The notes: generated from the letters alone by a model not told the origin. A stretch of DNA of 64,000 nt from Streptomyces sp. TSRI0281 (GCF_001905125.1 NZ_LWLE01000001.1:1296112-1360111); one strand, 5' to 3'; positions 17,174-26,434 are shown, numbered from the stretch's first letter. Numbers and translations: made by a program.

Positions 17174-17362
17174 GTGTGCCGGTGTACGGAGTTGCCGGTG
17201 TACGGGGGCGGGCGTGCTCCGGCGTGAGGGCACGGGCGTGCGGGGTGTGCCGGTGTGAGGCAGTGGGTGCGGGCGCGCGTTACGTCACCCGATGCCGGGA
17301 CCCACCACGGTCATCCGGCCGGCCTCGGCTTCACCCGCCCGCACCCGGCGGCCGTCGATCGC

Positions 17363-20293
17363 TCAGTCGGACGGCCGGGTGGCCCGTTCCAGCTCCATCA
17401 GCACCGAGTAGTACTCGCGGCCCGTCGCCCGGTCCATCCCGATCTCGCACATCCGGTTCGCCGACAGATAGGCGTCGTACTCCCGGCTGTTGACCTCGGC
17501 GGCCTCCTTCGCGGTCGCCGAATCCGTCAACTCCTTGTGCAGCATGCCTCGGTCGCCCGCGAAGGCGCAGCATCCGGCATCGTCCGGAATGACCACCTCG
17601 TCCGCGCATGCCTCGGCCAGTGTGCGCAACTGCTCGACGTCGCCCAGGTGTTCCATCGAACACGTCGGATGGAGGACCGCCGAACCGGCCTTTCGCAGCA
17701 CCGTCAACTCCGGCAGCAGTTCATCGGCGGCCCAGACCAGGGAGTCGACGACCGTCAGCTCCCGGTGCAACTCCCGGTTGTCCTCGGTGAGATACGGCAC
17801 CACCTCATGGGCGATACCGAGCGTGCACGACGAGGCGTCGACGACCAGTGGCAGCTTTCCGCCCGCCGTCCAGCCCCACGCCGCCTCCACGATGCGGTTG
17901 GCCATCACGGCGTTGCCCGCGTCGTACCCCTTGGAGTGCCAGATCGTCGCGCAACAGGTCCCCGCGACGTCCTCCGGGATCCACACCGGCTTTCCGGCGC
18001 GGGCGGACACGGCCACGACGGCTTCGGGCAGCGAGGGCTCCCGGTGCCGGTCGGGGCCCGCGAAGATGCGGTTCACGCACGCCGGGTAGTACACGGCGCT
18101 CGCACCGACCCGCGCCGTACGGGGCAGCTTCCGGGCGGCGGCACCGGGGATCTCCGGCAGCCACTCCGGTACGAGATCGGGGCGCACGGCCTTGCGGGCC
18201 AGCCCGGTCACGGACTCCAGCAGCCGGTCACCGATCTTGTCGGCCGCCGCGACCGCGAGCCGTGCCGAGACCTCGACGGACTTGAAGTTCTTCGCGGTGA
18301 GGGCGGCGACGCGCTCCTCGCGCGGCGAGTGCCGACGGTGGCGGAAGTCCTTCATCATCGCGCCGGTGTCGATGCCGACCGGGCACGCCAGCTTGCAGGT
18401 GGAGTCGCCGGCGCAGGTGTCCACGGCGTCGTACCCGTACGAGTCGAGCAGCGCGGTCTCCACCGGGGAGCTGTCCGGTTGCCGCATCATCTCCCGGCGC
18501 AGCACGATCCGCTGGCGCGGTGTGGTGGTCAGATCCTGGCTGGGGCAGGTGGGTTCGCAGAAGCCGCACTCGATGCACGGGTCGGCGACCGCCTCCACCT
18601 TCGGGATCGTCTTCAGGCCACGCAGATGGGCCCGGGGGTCGCGGTCGAGGACGATGCGGGGAGCCAGGACCCCGTCGGGGTCGATGATCTGCTTCGTGCG
18701 CCACATCAGCTCCGTCGCCTTCGGCCCCCACTCCAGTTCCAGGAAGGGGGCGATATTGCGGCCGGTGGCGTGTTCCGCCTTCAGCGACCCGTCGAAACGC
18801 TCCACGACGAGGGTGCAGAAGTCCTCCATGAACGCGGCGTACCGCTCGACGTCGGAGGGCTGCGCGGCGTCGAAGGCGAGCAGGAAGTGCAGGTTGCCGT
18901 GGGCCGCGTGGCCCGCCACGGCGGCGTCGAAGCCGTGCTCCGCCTGGAGCCCGAGCAGGGCCTCGCAGGCGTCGGCGAGCCGGGACGGCGGGACCGCGAA
19001 GTCCTCCGTGATCAGAGTCGTACCCGAGGGGCGGGAGCCGCCGACCGCGGTGACGAAGGCTTTGCGGGCCTTCCAGTAGCCGGAGATGGCCTTGGTGTCC
19101 CGGGTGAACTCATTGGTGACGGAGGCGGCCGGTGCGACCAGGTCGAGACCCGCGACGACCGCGTCCGCCGCCCGCTCGTACTCCTCCTGACCGGCTTCGT
19201 CGGGGGCACGGAACTCCACCAGCAGCGCCGCGGTCTCCTTCGGCAGTGCCGCCCAGTCCGCGGGAACGCCCTGGACACTGACCGAGGCGCGCAGCGTATT
19301 GCCGTCCATCAGCTCCACCGCGATGGCGCCCGCCTCGTTGAAGCGCGGAACGGCTGCCGCGGCGGCGGTCAGGGACGGGAAGAAGAGCAGTGCCGAGGAG
19401 ATCCTGCGGTCCAGCGGAAGGGTGTCGAAGACCACCTCGGAGATGAAGCCGAACGTGCCCTCGGATCCGACCATCAGCCCGCGCAGGATCTCCACGGGCG
19501 TCGAGCCGTCGAGGAACGCGTCGAGGCGGTAGCCATTGGTGTTCTTGATCTCGTACTTGGCGCGGATCCGGGCGGTGAGCGCGTCGTCCGCCTCGATCTC
19601 CGCCTTGAGCGCCAGCAGCCCTGCGCACAGGTCCGGCTCGGCGTGCGCCAGCGTCGCGTCGGCCTCGGGATCGGCCGTGTCGACGACCGTGCCGCTCGGC
19701 AGGACGAAGGTGAGCGAGGAGACGGTGCGGTACGAATTGCGGGTCGTCCCGGCCGTCATTCCGGAGGCGTTGTTGGCGACGACACCGCCGACGGTGCAGG
19801 CGATGGCGCTCGCGGGGTCGGGGCCGAGCAGGCGCCCGTGCCGGGCCAGCGTGGCATTGGCCCGCATCACGGTGGTCCCCGGCCGGATCCGGGCCCGCGC
19901 CCCGTCGTCCAGGACCTCGATCCCCGTCCAGTGATGCCGTACGTCGACGAGGATGTCCTCGCCCTGCGCCTGCCCGTTCAGGCTGGTGCCCGCCGCCCGG
20001 AAGACGACGTCGCGGCTCCTGCCGTGCGCGTACGACAGGATCGCCGAGATGTCGTCGATGTCCTCGGGGACGACGACGACCTGGGGAAGGAACCGGTAGG
20101 GGCTGGCGTCGGAGGCGTACCGCACGAGGTCGGAGACCTTCCACAGCACCTTGTCGGCCCCGAGCAGTGCGGTCAGATCGGAGCGCAGTGGCTCCGGGGT
20201 GCCCTGCGCGTTCCGGTCGGGCACCCGGTCGGGCGAGGGCTCACGCACCGTACCGGGACGAAGGGATTCCGGGTTCGGCTCCAGCAACGGCAT
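17363..20293 (-). CDS. FAD/Fe-S D-2-hydroxyacid (D-lactate) dehydrogenase
   Basis: A 976-residue fusion. The N-terminal FAD domain (residues ~40-300) shows RAAGTSLNGQAQGEDILVDV and VGGVVANNASGMTAG; an FAD-oxidase C-domain follows to ~560. Two 4Fe-4S motifs are CIECGFCEPTCPS and CAGDSTCKLACPVG, and two CCG-type domains (YYPACVNRIF, GTCCATIW, HPTCSMEHLG, AGCCAFAGDRG) close the protein. This is the layout of respiratory D-lactate dehydrogenases that feed electrons to quinones. It diverges in context from the MarR gene 58 bp upstream on the same strand. The substrate could be another 2-hydroxyacid. Confidence 0.88.
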   Translation of the reverse strand: MPLLEPNPESLRPGTVREPSPDRVPDRNAQGTPEPLRSDLTALLGADKVLWKVSDLVRYASDASPYRFLPQVVVVPEDIDDISAILSYAHGRSRDVVFRAAGTSLNGQAQGEDILVDVRHHWTGIEVLDDGARARIRPGTTVMRANATLARHGRLLGPDPASAIACTVGGVVANNASGMTAGTTRNSYRTVSSLTFVLPSGTVVDTADPEADATLAHAEPDLCAGLLALKAEIEADDALTARIRAKYEIKNTNGYRLDAFLDGSTPVEILRGLMVGSEGTFGFISEVVFDTLPLDRRISSALLFFPSLTAAAAAVPRFNEAGAIAVELMDGNTLRASVSVQGVPADWAALPKETAALLVEFRAPDEAGQEEYERAADAVVAGLDLVAPAASVTNEFTRDTKAISGYWKARKAFVTAVGGSRPSGTTLITEDFAVPPSRLADACEALLGLQAEHGFDAAVAGHAAHGNLHFLLAFDAAQPSDVERYAAFMEDFCTLVVERFDGSLKAEHATGRNIAPFLELEWGPKATELMWRTKQIIDPDGVLAPRIVLDRDPRAHLRGLKTIPKVEAVADPCIECGFCEPTCPSQDLTTTPRQRIVLRREMMRQPDSSPVETALLDSYGYDAVDTCAGDSTCKLACPVGIDTGAMMKDFRHRRHSPREERVAALTAKNFKSVEVSARLAVAAADKIGDRLLESVTGLARKAVRPDLVPEWLPEIPGAAARKLPRTARVGASAVYYPACVNRIFAGPDRHREPSLPEAVVAVSARAGKPVWIPEDVAGTCCATIWHSKGYDAGNAVMANRIVEAAWGWTAGGKLPLVVDASSCTLGIAHEVVPYLTEDNRELHRELTVVDSLVWAADELLPELTVLRKAGSAVLHPTCSMEHLGDVEQLRTLAEACADEVVIPDDAGCCAFAGDRGMLHKELTDSATAKEAAEVNSREYDAYLSANRMCEIGMDRATGREYYSVLMELERATRPSD

Positions 20294-20351
20294 GTCAGGG
20301 TCCCCTCAAGCGGCTTGGCGCGGTGCCCCGCGCCCGTTCGGTTTCAGCATG

Positions 20352-20795
20352 TCAGCAATGCCTTTCCGGCATTCCGTCGACCAGGGCGGACAGCAGTCCG
20401 CCGAGCACTTCGCGCTGATCGGCGGTCAGTGGAGCCAGGATCTCCTCTGCGGCGGCCCGGCGCGCGCTGCGCAGGGACCGGAGCGTGGCGTGCCCCTCAT
20501 CGGTGATCTCGATGCGTACCACCCGGCGGCTGTCCGGATCCGGGGCCCGCCGTACCCGGCCGCTCGCCTCCAGGGCGTCGACCACGGTGGTCACGGCGCG
20601 CGGCACGACGTCCAGGCGCTGGGCGAGATCCGCCATCCGGGGTGCGGCGTCGTACTGCGCGACGGTGCGCAGCAGCCGGAACTGCGCGGGCGTGATGCCG
20701 ATCGGCTCCAGCTGGCGGCTCTGGATGCGGTGGAGCCTGCGCGTCAGCCGCAGCAGTTGCTCGGCCAGCAGGCCGTCGGAGTCGGGGGAGTCCAT
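20352..20795 (-). CDS. MarR-family transcriptional repressor
   Basis: A 147-residue winged-helix dimer. The core is ITPAQFRLLRTVAQYDAAPR, then MADLAQRLDVVPRAVTTVVD, then the wing RVRRAPDPDSRRVVRIEITD. It is divergent from an ABC exporter, and the shared 90-bp-scale gap carries two inverted repeats. This is the classic arrangement for a drug-responsive repressor of an efflux pump. The ligand is unknown. The downstream D-lactate dehydrogenase-type gene on the same strand may also be read from its promoter. Confidence 0.88.
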   Translation of the reverse strand: MDSPDSDGLLAEQLLRLTRRLHRIQSRQLEPIGITPAQFRLLRTVAQYDAAPRMADLAQRLDVVPRAVTTVVDALEASGRVRRAPDPDSRRVVRIEITDEGHATLRSLRSARRAAAEEILAPLTADQREVLGGLLSALVDGMPERHC

Positions 20796-20799
20796 GAGG

Positions 20800-20844
20800 G
20801 AACAATAACAGGACTTTGTTCATTGTGAGTATAGGTAACAATGA
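20800..20844. promoter_or_regulatory. Probable MarR operators in the divergent promoter
   Basis: GAACAA-N10-TTGTTC (20800-20821) and TCATTGT-N11-ACAATGA (20820-20844) are perfect inverted repeats. They adjoin the MarR start and the ABC exporter promoter. This AT-rich patch stands out from the surroundings. Confidence 0.6.
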
Positions 20845-20917
20845 GCTATGCTCTCAAAAGTTCGGCATGCTTCTCCGTGATCGCATGTCCGCCACCTCAC
20901 GCCCGGCGAAGGAGCAC

Positions 20918-22723
20918 ATGAAACCCGACGAACCCACGTGGACACCCCCGCCCCGAGACGCCGCCCAGCCGCCCGCCGAGCTGCGCCGCATCTTCCGTCT
21001 CTTCCATCCGTACCGCGGCCGGCTCGCGCTGGTCGGGCTGCTGGTCGGCGCCTCGTCACTGGTATCGGTCGCCTCTCCGTTCCTGCTCCGCGAGATCCTC
21101 GACACCGCCATCCCGCAGGGGCGCACCGGCCTGCTCACGCTGCTCGCCCTCGGCATGATCCTCACCGCCGTGATGAACAGCGTCTTCGGCGTCCTGCAGA
21201 CCCTGATATCGACCACGGTCGGCCAGCGGGTCATGCACGATCTGCGCACAGCCGTCTACACCCAGCTGCAGCGGATGCCGCTGGCCTTCTTCACCAGGAC
21301 CCGCACGGGCGAGGTGCAGTCCCGCATCGCCAACGACATCGGCGGCATGCAGGCGACGGTCACCTCCACCGCGACGTCCCTGGTCTCCAACCTCACCGCG
21401 GTCATCGCCACCGTCGTCGCCATGCTCGCGCTCGACTGGCGGCTGACCGTCGTCTCCCTGCTCCTGCTGCCCCTGTTCGTCTGGATCAGCCGACGCGTCG
21501 GCCGGGAGCGCAAGAAGATCACCACGCAGCGTCAGAAGCAGATGGCCGCCATGGCCGCCACGGTCACCGAATCGCTCTCGGTCAGCGGCATCCTGCTCGG
21601 CCGCACCATGGGCCGCTCGGACTCCCTCACCAAGGGATTCGCCGAGGAGTCCGAGCGGCTGGTCGACCTCGAAGTGCGCTCCAACATGGCCGGGCGGTGG
21701 CGGATGTCGACGATCGGCATCGTCATGGCCGCGATGCCCGCCGTCATCTACTGGGCCGCGGGTCTCACCCTCCAGTCCGGCGGCACGGCGGTGTCCATCG
21801 GCACGCTGGTCGCGTTCGTCTCGCTCCAGCAGGGCCTGTTCCGTCCGGTCGTGAGTCTGCTCTCCACCGGCGTGCAGATGCAGACCTCCCTCGCGCTCTT
21901 CCAGCGGATCTTCGAGTATCTCGACCTGGACGTGGACATCACCGAGCCCGAGAAGCCCGTACGGCTGGAGAAGATCCGGGGCGAGATCGCCTTCGAGGAC
22001 GTCGACTTCAGCTATGACGAGAAGAGCGGCCCGACGCTCACCGGAATCGATGTGGCCGTACCGGCGGGCGGCAGCCTGGCCGTCGTCGGACCCACCGGCT
22101 CCGGCAAGTCCACCCTCAGCTATCTGGTGCCGCGCCTGTACGACGTCACCGGAGGCCGGGTCACGCTCGACGGGATCGACGTGCGGGACCTGGACTTCGA
22201 CACCCTCGCGCGGGCCGTCGGCGTGGTCTCGCAGGAGACCTATCTCTTCCATGCCTCGGTCGCCGACAACCTGCGCTTCGCCAAGCCGGACGCCACCGGC
22301 CAGGAGATGGAGGACGCGGCCCGTGCCGCGCAGATCCACGACCACATCGTGTCCCTGCCCGATGGGTACGACACGTTGGTCGGGGAGCGCGGCTACCGCT
22401 TCTCGGGCGGCGAGAAGCAGCGGCTGGCCATTGCCCGCACGATCCTCCGGGACCCGCCGGTGCTGATCCTCGACGAGGCGACGAGCGCCCTCGACACCCG
22501 TACGGAACATGCCGTGCAGCAGGCGATCGACGCCCTCTCCGCGGGGCGCACGACGATCACCATCGCCCACCGGCTCTCCACGGTCCGCGACGCGGACCAG
22601 ATCGTCGTCCTGGACGGCGGACGCGCGGCCGAGCGCGGCACGCACGAGGACCTGCTCGGCCGGGGCGGCCGATACGCGGCCCTGGTCCGCCGCGACGCCC
22701 AACTGGTCCCGGCGGCCCCGTGA
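20918..22723 (+). CDS. ABC exporter, homodimeric half-transporter
   Basis: A 601-residue (from ATG 20918) multidrug-type exporter. The six-helix membrane domain spans residues ~35-330. The ATPase has Walker A VVGPTGSGKSTLSYL, signature FSGGEKQRLAIAR (Phe for Leu), Walker B VLILDEATSALD and H-loop ITIAHRLSTV. All catalytic motifs are intact, unlike the heterodimer at 10.7-14.3 kb. AAGGAG lies only 3 nt before this ATG, so ATG 20885 or 20867 may be the true start. It is probably repressed by the divergent MarR protein. The cargo is unknown. Confidence 0.88.
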   Translation: MKPDEPTWTPPPRDAAQPPAELRRIFRLFHPYRGRLALVGLLVGASSLVSVASPFLLREILDTAIPQGRTGLLTLLALGMILTAVMNSVFGVLQTLISTTVGQRVMHDLRTAVYTQLQRMPLAFFTRTRTGEVQSRIANDIGGMQATVTSTATSLVSNLTAVIATVVAMLALDWRLTVVSLLLLPLFVWISRRVGRERKKITTQRQKQMAAMAATVTESLSVSGILLGRTMGRSDSLTKGFAEESERLVDLEVRSNMAGRWRMSTIGIVMAAMPAVIYWAAGLTLQSGGTAVSIGTLVAFVSLQQGLFRPVVSLLSTGVQMQTSLALFQRIFEYLDLDVDITEPEKPVRLEKIRGEIAFEDVDFSYDEKSGPTLTGIDVAVPAGGSLAVVGPTGSGKSTLSYLVPRLYDVTGGRVTLDGIDVRDLDFDTLARAVGVVSQETYLFHASVADNLRFAKPDATGQEMEDAARAAQIHDHIVSLPDGYDTLVGERGYRFSGGEKQRLAIARTILRDPPVLILDEATSALDTRTEHAVQQAIDALSAGRTTITIAHRLSTVRDADQIVVLDGGRAAERGTHEDLLGRGGRYAALVRRDAQLVPAAP

Positions 22724-22737
22724 GCGGCGCACACGGC

Positions 22738-22775
22738 GACGCCGCCGCTCCCGTGGGACGGGGAGCGACGGCGTC
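22738..22775. terminator. Strong hairpin terminator
   Basis: GACGCCGCCGCTCCC and GGGAGCGACGGCGTC flank an 8-nt loop, with one mismatch in 15 bp. It ends the ABC exporter transcript and lies just beyond the stop of the convergent microprotein. Confidence 0.85.
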
Positions 22776-22789
22776 AGGTGATGCGATCG

Positions 22790-22849
22790 TCAGACGAGCC
22801 AACCCACGAAGTGGATGACGCCGGCAAGCAGGTTGGTGAGGAAGTTCAT
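22790..22849 (-). CDS. 19-residue amphipathic microprotein
   Basis: The reading frame encodes MNFLTNLLAGVIHFVGWLV and then TGA. An AAGGAG ribosome site lies 10 nt before the ATG. The peptide is almost wholly hydrophobic with one His, and it could form a single amphipathic helix or short membrane segment. It is too short for standard gene callers. It sits between two strong features (exporter terminator, MltG-like gene promoter), is convergent with the ABC exporter and has 242 bp upstream to the next gene. Function is unknown. Candidate roles are a membrane-interacting peptide or an exported signal; this is inference only. Confidence 0.6.
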   Translation of the reverse strand: MNFLTNLLAGVIHFVGWLV

Positions 22850-23091
22850 CTGGTGCTTTCTCCTTGTGCGTGGTGCATCTGTGGGACTGCGCAGTCGCGG
22901 TCTGCAGCCCGTTGCCTGCGCTCTGTAATCATCAGGGCCCGTACGAGGGATGAGCAACGAAAATCGATACGATCACGCGTTCCAGCGAACACCCGATCCC
23001 TTGTTCGTGTGTTCTGGTCCTGCTCGGTGGTGCGCGTGTCGCCGATGTCGGGCTACCGGACCGCGATGGCAGCGCGGGTTAACGTGCCCGC

Positions 23092-23940
23092 ATGGTGAAC
23101 GAGTCCCCGGACGTCCGGCCCCGCCGCAGGCTCCGTCCGACGCGTCGCGGACGACTGGTCCTGATCATCGGCGCGCTGCTCGTCGTGGCGGCAGCGGTGG
23201 TGGTGCCCCTGCTGATCAGCGGGATGGAGGGGAAGAAGGAGCAGACGCGTTCGCTGCTGATCCCCGAAGGCATGCGGGGCTCCCAGGTGTACGCGGCGGC
23301 CGACAAGAGCCTCGGTGTCGCGGCAGGCACCACCGAGAGGGCGGTGCCGTCCGCGGATCTCGCCCTCCCCGTCGAGGCCAAGGGCAACCCGGAGGGGTAT
23401 CTCTTCCCGGCCACGTATCCCCTCGCCTCCGCCACCACCCCGAAGAGTCTGCTGCGCTACATGGTGGACACCGCGCTCCAGCGGTTCGGGGCGGACCACA
23501 TCACCGCCGGGGCGCAGCGCAACAGCGTCTCCGTCTACCAGTCGGTCACGATCGCCAGCGTGGTGCAGGCCGAGGCCGACACCGTCTCCGACATGGGCAA
23601 GGTGGCCCGCGTCGTCTACAACCGGCTGGCCCGGAACATGCCCCTCCAGATGGACTCCACGCTCAACTACGCGTTGAAGCGCTCCACCCTGGACACCACC
23701 ACCGACGACACCCGGATCGACAGCCCGTACAACAGCTATGAGCGCAAGGGGCTCCCGCCTACGCCCATCGGCAACCCGGGCGAACAGGCGATGCGGGCGG
23801 CGATCAGCCCCACGCCCGGCCCCTGGCTGTACTTCGTCACGGTCGCACCGGGGGACACCCGCTTCACCGACAACTACGCGGAGCAGCTGAAGAACGTCGC
23901 GGAGTTCAACCGGAACCGCCGCGCCGCCACCGCGGGCTGA
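23092..23940 (+). CDS. MltG/YceG-like endolytic transglycosylase homologue
   Basis: A 282-residue single-pass protein. A basic N-terminus precedes a membrane helix (LVLIIGALLVVAAAVVVPLL). The extracellular YceG domain shows PEGYLFPATYPLA, the catalytic-Glu segment ASVVQAEADT, then LQMDSTLNYAL and GLPPTPIGNPG, all conserved in MltG enzymes that cut nascent peptidoglycan. It is shorter than the usual ~350 residues and lacks the long cytoplasmic N-terminal part. It is probably a second, stand-alone paralogue, because the usual aroE/ruvX neighbours are absent. Confidence 0.85.
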   Translation: MVNESPDVRPRRRLRPTRRGRLVLIIGALLVVAAAVVVPLLISGMEGKKEQTRSLLIPEGMRGSQVYAAADKSLGVAAGTTERAVPSADLALPVEAKGNPEGYLFPATYPLASATTPKSLLRYMVDTALQRFGADHITAGAQRNSVSVYQSVTIASVVQAEADTVSDMGKVARVVYNRLARNMPLQMDSTLNYALKRSTLDTTTDDTRIDSPYNSYERKGLPPTPIGNPGEQAMRAAISPTPGPWLYFVTVAPGDTRFTDNYAEQLKNVAEFNRNRRAATAG

Positions 23941-23987
23941 CCACGCCGTCACGGCCCGATCGGCCCCGAGGGATCACCGTGCCGCGG

Positions 23988-25094
23988 TCAGGCCGGAACG
24001 GACGCCGGGGCTGCCTCCTGACGCCCGGCCGACTCCAGCAGCCGCCGGACCGACCGGACCGCCGCCCGTCCCGCCCGGTTGGCCCCGATGGTGCTGGCCG
24101 ACGGCCCGTATCCGACGAGATGCACGCGCCCGTCCCGTACGGCCCTGGTGTTCTCGGCCCGGATGCCACCCCCGGGCTCGCGGAGCCTCAGCGGCGACAG
24201 ATGGTCGACGGCGGCCCGGAAGCCGGTCGCCCAGAGGATCACGTCGGCCTCTGCCGTCCGTCCGTCGTCCCAGGCCACCCCGGTCGGAGTGATCCGGTCG
24301 AACATCGGGAGCCGGTCGAGAATCCCCTGCTCGCGGGCGCGCCGGACGGCGTCGGTGACCGGAAGGCCGGTGACGCTCACGACGCTCTGCGGTGGCAGCC
24401 CGCGTCGTACCCGTTCCTCCACCATCGCTACGGCGGCCCGTCCCTGTTCCTCGCCGAAGGGTCCTTCCCGGAACACCGGGGGGCGCCGCGTCACCCAGTA
24501 CGTCGCGGCGGCGACATCGGCGATCTCCATCAGATGCTGCGTACCGGAGGCGCCGCCCCCGACGACGATCACCCGCTGCCCGGCGAATTCCTCCGGTCCC
24601 GGGTAGTCCGCCGTGTGCAGCTGCCGCCCCCGGAAGGTCTCCTGCCCCGGGTAACGGGGCCAGAAGGGCCGGTCCCAGGTGCCCGTCGCGTTGATCAGCG
24701 CGCGGGTGGCGTACCTGCCCTCGGACGTCTCGACGAGCAGCCGCCCACCGTCCCCCTCGCGTACGGCGCTGACCTCGACCGGGCGGTGCACCCGCAGGCC
24801 GAAGCGGTGCTCGTACGCGTCGAAGTACCCACCGATCACCTCGGACGAGGGCCGGCTGTCGTCGGCGCCGGTCAGTTCCATGCCGGGCAGAGCGTGCATC
24901 CCGTGGACCTTCCCGTACGTCAGCGAGGGCCAGCGGAACTGCCAGGCACCGCCCGGGCGGGGTGCGTGGTCGAGGACCACGAAGTCACGGTCCGGCTCCA
25001 GCCCCGAGCGCCGCAGGTGGTAGGCGGCGGACAGGCCCGCCTGCCCGGCGCCGATCACGACCACATCCAGCTCGCGCACCCCAAAGTAATTCAC
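23988..25094 (-). CDS. Flavin-containing monooxygenase-like FAD/NAD(P) oxidoreductase
   Basis: A 368-residue CzcO-like flavoprotein. FAD binding is LDVVVIGAGQAGLSAAYHLR near the N-terminus, GGAWQFRWPSLTYGKVHGM follows, NAD(P) binding is RVIVVGGGASGTQHLMEI, and ATGF closes the site (VILWATGFRAAVDHL). The start is a GTG at 25094; another in-frame GTG lies five codons later. Just upstream (25118-25143) a 10-bp GGGAAGATCC unit is repeated twice head to tail, a possible regulator site. It probably oxidises a small organic substrate with NADPH and O2. It may belong to the adjacent sulfonate operon. Confidence 0.85.
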   Translation of the reverse strand: MNYFGVRELDVVVIGAGQAGLSAAYHLRRSGLEPDRDFVVLDHAPRPGGAWQFRWPSLTYGKVHGMHALPGMELTGADDSRPSSEVIGGYFDAYEHRFGLRVHRPVEVSAVREGDGGRLLVETSEGRYATRALINATGTWDRPFWPRYPGQETFRGRQLHTADYPGPEEFAGQRVIVVGGGASGTQHLMEIADVAAATYWVTRRPPVFREGPFGEEQGRAAVAMVEERVRRGLPPQSVVSVTGLPVTDAVRRAREQGILDRLPMFDRITPTGVAWDDGRTAEADVILWATGFRAAVDHLSPLRLREPGGGIRAENTRAVRDGRVHLVGYGPSASTIGANRAGRAAVRSVRRLLESAGRQEAAPASVPA

Positions 25095-25225
25095 GCTTCT
25101 ACTAACTGTGAGGGGTTCCCGGATCTTCCCGGATCTTCCCGCCGGAAGGAAGTCCAAAAACCCCCGCGCCCGCCCATCCGTCACCTTCGCCTTCCGGCTC
25201 GGCGCCCCCGGCTCTGCGCCCCGGC

Positions 25226-26434
25226 TCAGCGCCCCCCGGCGAACAGCAACGGCGCCCCGCCGGGTGCCGACGCCGGACGGCCATTGACCGCGGGCACACC
25301 CAGCAGCGGAGACGCCGGGACGGTGGACAGCAGCCCGCGCGCCGCCAGCTCCGGAGTCACGCCCTCGCCGAACCAGTACGCCTCCTCCAGATGCGGATAC
25401 CCCGAGAGCACGAAGTGCTCCACGCCCAGCCCGTGATACTCCTCGATCCGGTCGGCGACCTCCGCATGGCTGCCGACCAGTGCGGTGCCCGCGCCACCCC
25501 GTACCAGACCGACGCCCGCCCAGAGATTCGGCGCGATCTCCAGCCTGTCGCGGGAGCCGCCGTGCAGCGCCAGCATCCGCTGCTGACCCACCGACTCGCT
25601 CCGGCCCAGCGCCTGCTGTGCCGCCGCGACCGTCTCCGCATCGAGATCGCCGAGCAGCCGGTCGGCCGTCGCCCATGCCTCGCGGGAGGAATCCCTCGAA
25701 ATGGTGGGCAGCCGGATGCCGAACCGCACCGTGCGCCCCCGCTCCTCCGCCAGCCCGCGAATCCAGTCGATCTTCTCCTTCACGGCCGCCGGAGGCTCGC
25801 CCCAGGTCAGATAGACATCGGCGTGCGCGGCGGCCACCGGACCGGCAGCCGCCGACGAGCCGCCGAAGAAGATGTCCGGCAACGGGTCCGGCGGCAGGGC
25901 CGTCAGCCCGCCCTCCACCTGGTAGTGCTCGCCGTCGAAGTCGAACGGCCGCCCGCTCCACGCGCCCCGCACCACCGACAGGAACTCCGCGGTCCGCGCA
26001 TAGCGCCGGTCATGGTCCAGATGGTCACCGAACCGTCGCTGCTCCGTCGAATCACCGCCGGTCACCACGTTGAGCAGCAGTCGTCCACGCGTGATCCGCT
26101 GATATGTCGCGGCCATCTGCGCGGCCAGCACCGGCGAGATCACGCCGGGCCGGAACGCCACCAGGAACTTCAGCCGCTCGGTGTGCTGGGCCAGCGCGAC
26201 CGTCGTCAGCCAGGCATCCTCGCACCACGTCCCGGTCGGTGTCAGCACGGCTTCGAACCCCAGCTGCTCCGCCGCCTTCGCGATCTGCGCCAGATACTCG
26301 ATATCGGGCGCGCGCACCCCGCTCACCGGAGTGATCCGGTCGCGCTTGATACCGCCGTCGGTGTACGCGTGCCGGTCGACGAGGGTGCGGCCGTCACCGC
26401 CGGTGGGCAGGAACCAGTGCAGATGAACGTTCAC
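25226..26434 (-). CDS. ssuD: FMN-dependent alkanesulfonate monooxygenase
   Basis: A 402-residue luciferase-like enzyme that uses FMNH2 and O2 to release sulfite from alkanesulfonates, giving an aldehyde. Diagnostic segments are HLHWFLPTGGDGRTLVD, AFRPGVISPVLAAQMAAT, LLLNVVTGGDSTEQRRFGD and GTALVGSHAEVADRIEEYH. The start is a GTG at 26434 with GGAAAGG about 8 nt upstream. It is the last gene of a minus-strand ssu operon. It needs an FMN reductase (SsuE), and none is visible in the window. The C-terminal ~25 residues (VPASPLLGVPAVNGRPASAP) are variable. Confidence 0.92.
   Translation of the reverse strand: MNVHLHWFLPTGGDGRTLVDRHAYTDGGIKRDRITPVSGVRAPDIEYLAQIAKAAEQLGFEAVLTPTGTWCEDAWLTTVALAQHTERLKFLVAFRPGVISPVLAAQMAATYQRITRGRLLLNVVTGGDSTEQRRFGDHLDHDRRYARTAEFLSVVRGAWSGRPFDFDGEHYQVEGGLTALPPDPLPDIFFGGSSAAAGPVAAAHADVYLTWGEPPAAVKEKIDWIRGLAEERGRTVRFGIRLPTISRDSSREAWATADRLLGDLDAETVAAAQQALGRSESVGQQRMLALHGGSRDRLEIAPNLWAGVGLVRGGAGTALVGSHAEVADRIEEYHGLGVEHFVLSGYPHLEEAYWFGEGVTPELAARGLLSTVPASPLLGVPAVNGRPASAPGGAPLLFAGGR

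Noticed and set aside
17123..17262. CRISPR-like array or origin iterons
   Set aside because: Copies are directly adjacent with no spacers, and no rep gene or DnaA boxes are present.
17255..20506. 1083-residue plus-strand open frame opposite the D-lactate dehydrogenase gene
   Set aside because: Antisense shadow of a clear flavoprotein; no domain, signal or ribosome site.
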